NCBI GenBank assembly: GCA_002341815.1
Contig: DDOT01000175.1
Location: 1 to 6,617 of the forward strand
Length of the DNA stretch: 6,617 nucleotides
Direction: 5' to 3'
Origin: Thiobacillus sp. UBA2487
Lineage (GTDB): Bacteria; Pseudomonadota; Gammaproteobacteria; Burkholderiales; Sulfuriferulaceae
Part shown: one piece after another, positions 5,941 through 6,617 of the stretch
Layout of the letters: each line of letters begins with the position of its first letter
How positions within the stretch are numbered: the first letter of the stretch is position 1
The notes under the pieces: generated by a model
Told to the model about the DNA's origin: nothing
The model's input: the letters and a program-made list of their open reading frames with translations, nothing else
Databases searched by the model: none
Made by a program: the position numbers and the translations under genes

Positions 5941-6110
5941 GGAGATGGGTGTGTCTGTGTGGTTCCGATGGCGAGCAAGGCTACCACTGGTTAGAATTGT
6001 GTAGACAGGTACGAACGGCAGGTGCATTCGACTGAGTGGGCATGTTTTGATCGCACACCGATGGTTAGGGAAAAGATCGGATTAACGCCTCGTGGCAATT
6101 AATCAGTGTA
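5941..6110. other. Non-coding gap between the DsrE-like gene terminator and the rpoE promoter
   Basis: No convincing gene is present on either strand. The region holds the dyad at 6080-6104 and a weak second sigma-E-like pair (GGAACC at 5966-5961 and TCTCC at 5945-5941, minus strand, 15-bp spacer). It also holds a 10-nt string, gggtgtgtct (5947-5956), that recurs upstream of the DsrE-like gene. A basal housekeeping promoter for rpoE would be expected somewhere here, but I could not pick one out. Confidence 0.6.
6080..6104. repeat. Imperfect dyad, possible operator or second hairpin
   Basis: gattaa (6080-6085) and ttaatc (6099-6104) form a perfect 6-bp inverted repeat. An inner gcc/ggc pair (6087-6089 with 6094-6096) lies within it. 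It follows directly behind the terminator of the DsrE-like gene and lies about 165 bp upstream of the rpoE promoter. Its size would suit a dimeric regulator, but there is no T-run and no family can be named. Confidence 0.3.
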
Positions 6111-6137
6111 AAAAAGCGGAGACGGGCTCCGCTTTTT
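6110..6137 (-). terminator. Rho-independent terminator of the DsrE-like gene
   Basis: A perfect 11-bp stem (6111-6121 with 6127-6137) with core GCGGAG/CTCCGC and a 5-nt loop begins 24 nt after the stop codon. On the minus strand it runs into six Ts. The flanking A-tract means it could also work on the + strand, but no + strand gene leads into it. It separates the DsrE-like gene from the rpoE operon. Confidence 0.93.
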
Positions 6138-6161
6138 GGCTGATACGATGACCAAGATGCA

Positions 6162-6530
6162 TCAGTAGGTCAAGGTAACAACGTCTTCATCCATTGCTTG
6201 CTGGATGACATAAGCGCCACCAACAGTTTCTTCGATTTCCGGAATCAGGTCATTCCCCCACAGTTCGAGGGTTGGCGTACAAACCTTGAACTTGACACCA
6301 GCTTCGTGAGCATCTTTGATGAAGTCGTAAACGCTCTTGGGTGAGCCTTCTTGCACAAACAGTTTTTCAGCAACGCCCTTGATGGCCAGCTCACCGGAGC
6401 GAGCAGTCAAAATGACTTCTACTTCATATTCCATGGCGGCAGCAACAGTGGCTTGGAAGAAAGGTGCGCCCAGCTCGGAACCGTTGCTTGGGTCAGTATT
6501 GACCATCATGATTAACAGCTTGTCAGCCAT
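6162..6530 (-). CDS. DsrE/DsrF-like family protein
   Basis: This is a 122-residue cytosolic protein of the DsrE/DsrF-like fold. The N-terminal strand KLLIMMVNTDPSNGSELGAPFF (about 4-25) and a second strand EVEVILTARSGELAIKG (about 36-52) are typical. So is a late strand ending VKFKVCTPTLELWG, with one cysteine at residue 84 at the position where DsrE-type proteins carry their reactive cysteine. Relatives include sulfurtransferases that carry sulfane sulfur as a persulfide, and proteins annotated only as peroxiredoxin-like. No dsrF, dsrH or tusBCD partner is visible, so a specific sulfur-relay role is not supported. AGGAG lies 6 nt before the ATG. The gene has its own -10-like box and a strong terminator, so it is probably monocistronic and not part of the rpoE operon. 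Confidence 0.85.
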   Translation of the reverse strand: MADKLLIMMVNTDPSNGSELGAPFFQATVAAAMEYEVEVILTARSGELAIKGVAEKLFVQEGSPKSVYDFIKDAHEAGVKFKVCTPTLELWGNDLIPEIEETVGGAYVIQQAMDEDVVTLTY

Positions 6531-6546
6531 GTTTATCTCCTGCTGA

Positions 6547-6552
6547 ATTATA
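6547..6552 (-). promoter_or_regulatory. -10 box of the DsrE-like gene
   Basis: The minus strand reads a perfect TATAAT 16 bp before the ATG. Transcription would start just ahead of the Shine-Dalgarno AGGAG, leaving a very short leader. The -35 is poor: TTGGGT at a 15-bp spacer is the best candidate, so an activator may be needed or the true box lies elsewhere. Confidence 0.5.
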
Positions 6553-6592
6553 AATAGGGTGTGTCTAACCCAATCATTTTACATAGACATCC

Positions 6593-6612
6593 AAAAAACA
6601 AACCGTCCCGGT
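6593..6612 (-). terminator. Possible terminator of an upstream gene outside the window
   Basis: On the minus strand a short ACCG/CGGT stem (6612-6609 with 6605-6602, loop GGA) is followed by TTGTTTTTT (down to 6593). This resembles a weak intrinsic terminator for a gene beyond the right edge. The stem is only 4-5 bp within the window. Confidence 0.3.
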
Positions 6613-6617
6613 CAACA

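Noticed and set aside
5941..5966. Second sigma-E-like promoter (GGAACC, 15 bp, TCTCC) before rpoE
   Set aside because: The -35 lacks the conserved TT, the -10 is poor and the spacer is short; the promoter at 5890-5916 is clearly better.
5776..5994. 72-codon + strand ORF across the rpoE leader
   Set aside because: It overlaps the rpoE start, promoter and leader, has no ribosome site or recognisable domain, and has an odd composition rich in Cys and Val.
1..6617. Search for mobile elements, CRISPR arrays, tRNA or rRNA
   Set aside because: I saw no terminal inverted repeats with a transposase, no regularly spaced repeats, and no tRNA or rRNA signature on either strand.

Overview
The window is a Gram-negative chromosomal segment, most likely from a beta- or gammaproteobacterium. 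All recognisable genes lie on the minus strand. The core is a complete envelope-stress cluster in the order rpoE (algU), rseA (mucA), rseB (mucB), rseC (mucC), degP/mucD. It is followed by a small glutaredoxin-like gene and then lepA, whose 3' end runs off the left edge. The algU-mucABCD-lepA order is the one known from Pseudomonas. A DUF836-type glutaredoxin between the protease and lepA, and roughly balanced base composition judged by eye, would also suit a betaproteobacterium. I cannot name a genus.

Reading in the direction of transcription (right to left): at 6530-6162 there is a free-standing DsrE-like gene with its own -10-like box and Shine-Dalgarno, closed by a strong intrinsic terminator at 6137-6110. 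A 341-bp intergenic region (6161-5821) follows. It holds that terminator, a small dyad (6080-6104), a good sigma-E-type promoter (5916-5890) and a leader with a hairpin and a 16-codon ORF whose stop overlaps the rpoE start. Then come rpoE (5820-5221), rseA (5209-4640), rseB (4643-3672), rseC (3670-3185), degP (3188-1842) and the glutaredoxin-like gene (1879-1544). All are overlapping or nearly so, which implies one polycistronic, translationally coupled unit. A 197-bp non-coding gap (1543-1347) with several potential RNA helices precedes lepA.

How the genes work together: RpoE is the sigma factor. RseA is its inner-membrane anti-sigma factor, and RseB is the periplasmic protein that shields RseA from proteolysis. 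RseC is an accessory inner-membrane protein. DegP/MucD is the periplasmic protease that deals with misfolded envelope proteins. The sigma-E-like box upstream of rpoE implies positive autoregulation.

This is a known system, not a new one. The parts worth a second look are regulatory: the rpoE leader (mini-ORF plus hairpin), the structured region before lepA, a hairpin just past the degP stop, and a consensus-like sigma-E box on the opposite strand inside rseB. I saw no tRNA, rRNA, CRISPR array or insertion sequence.
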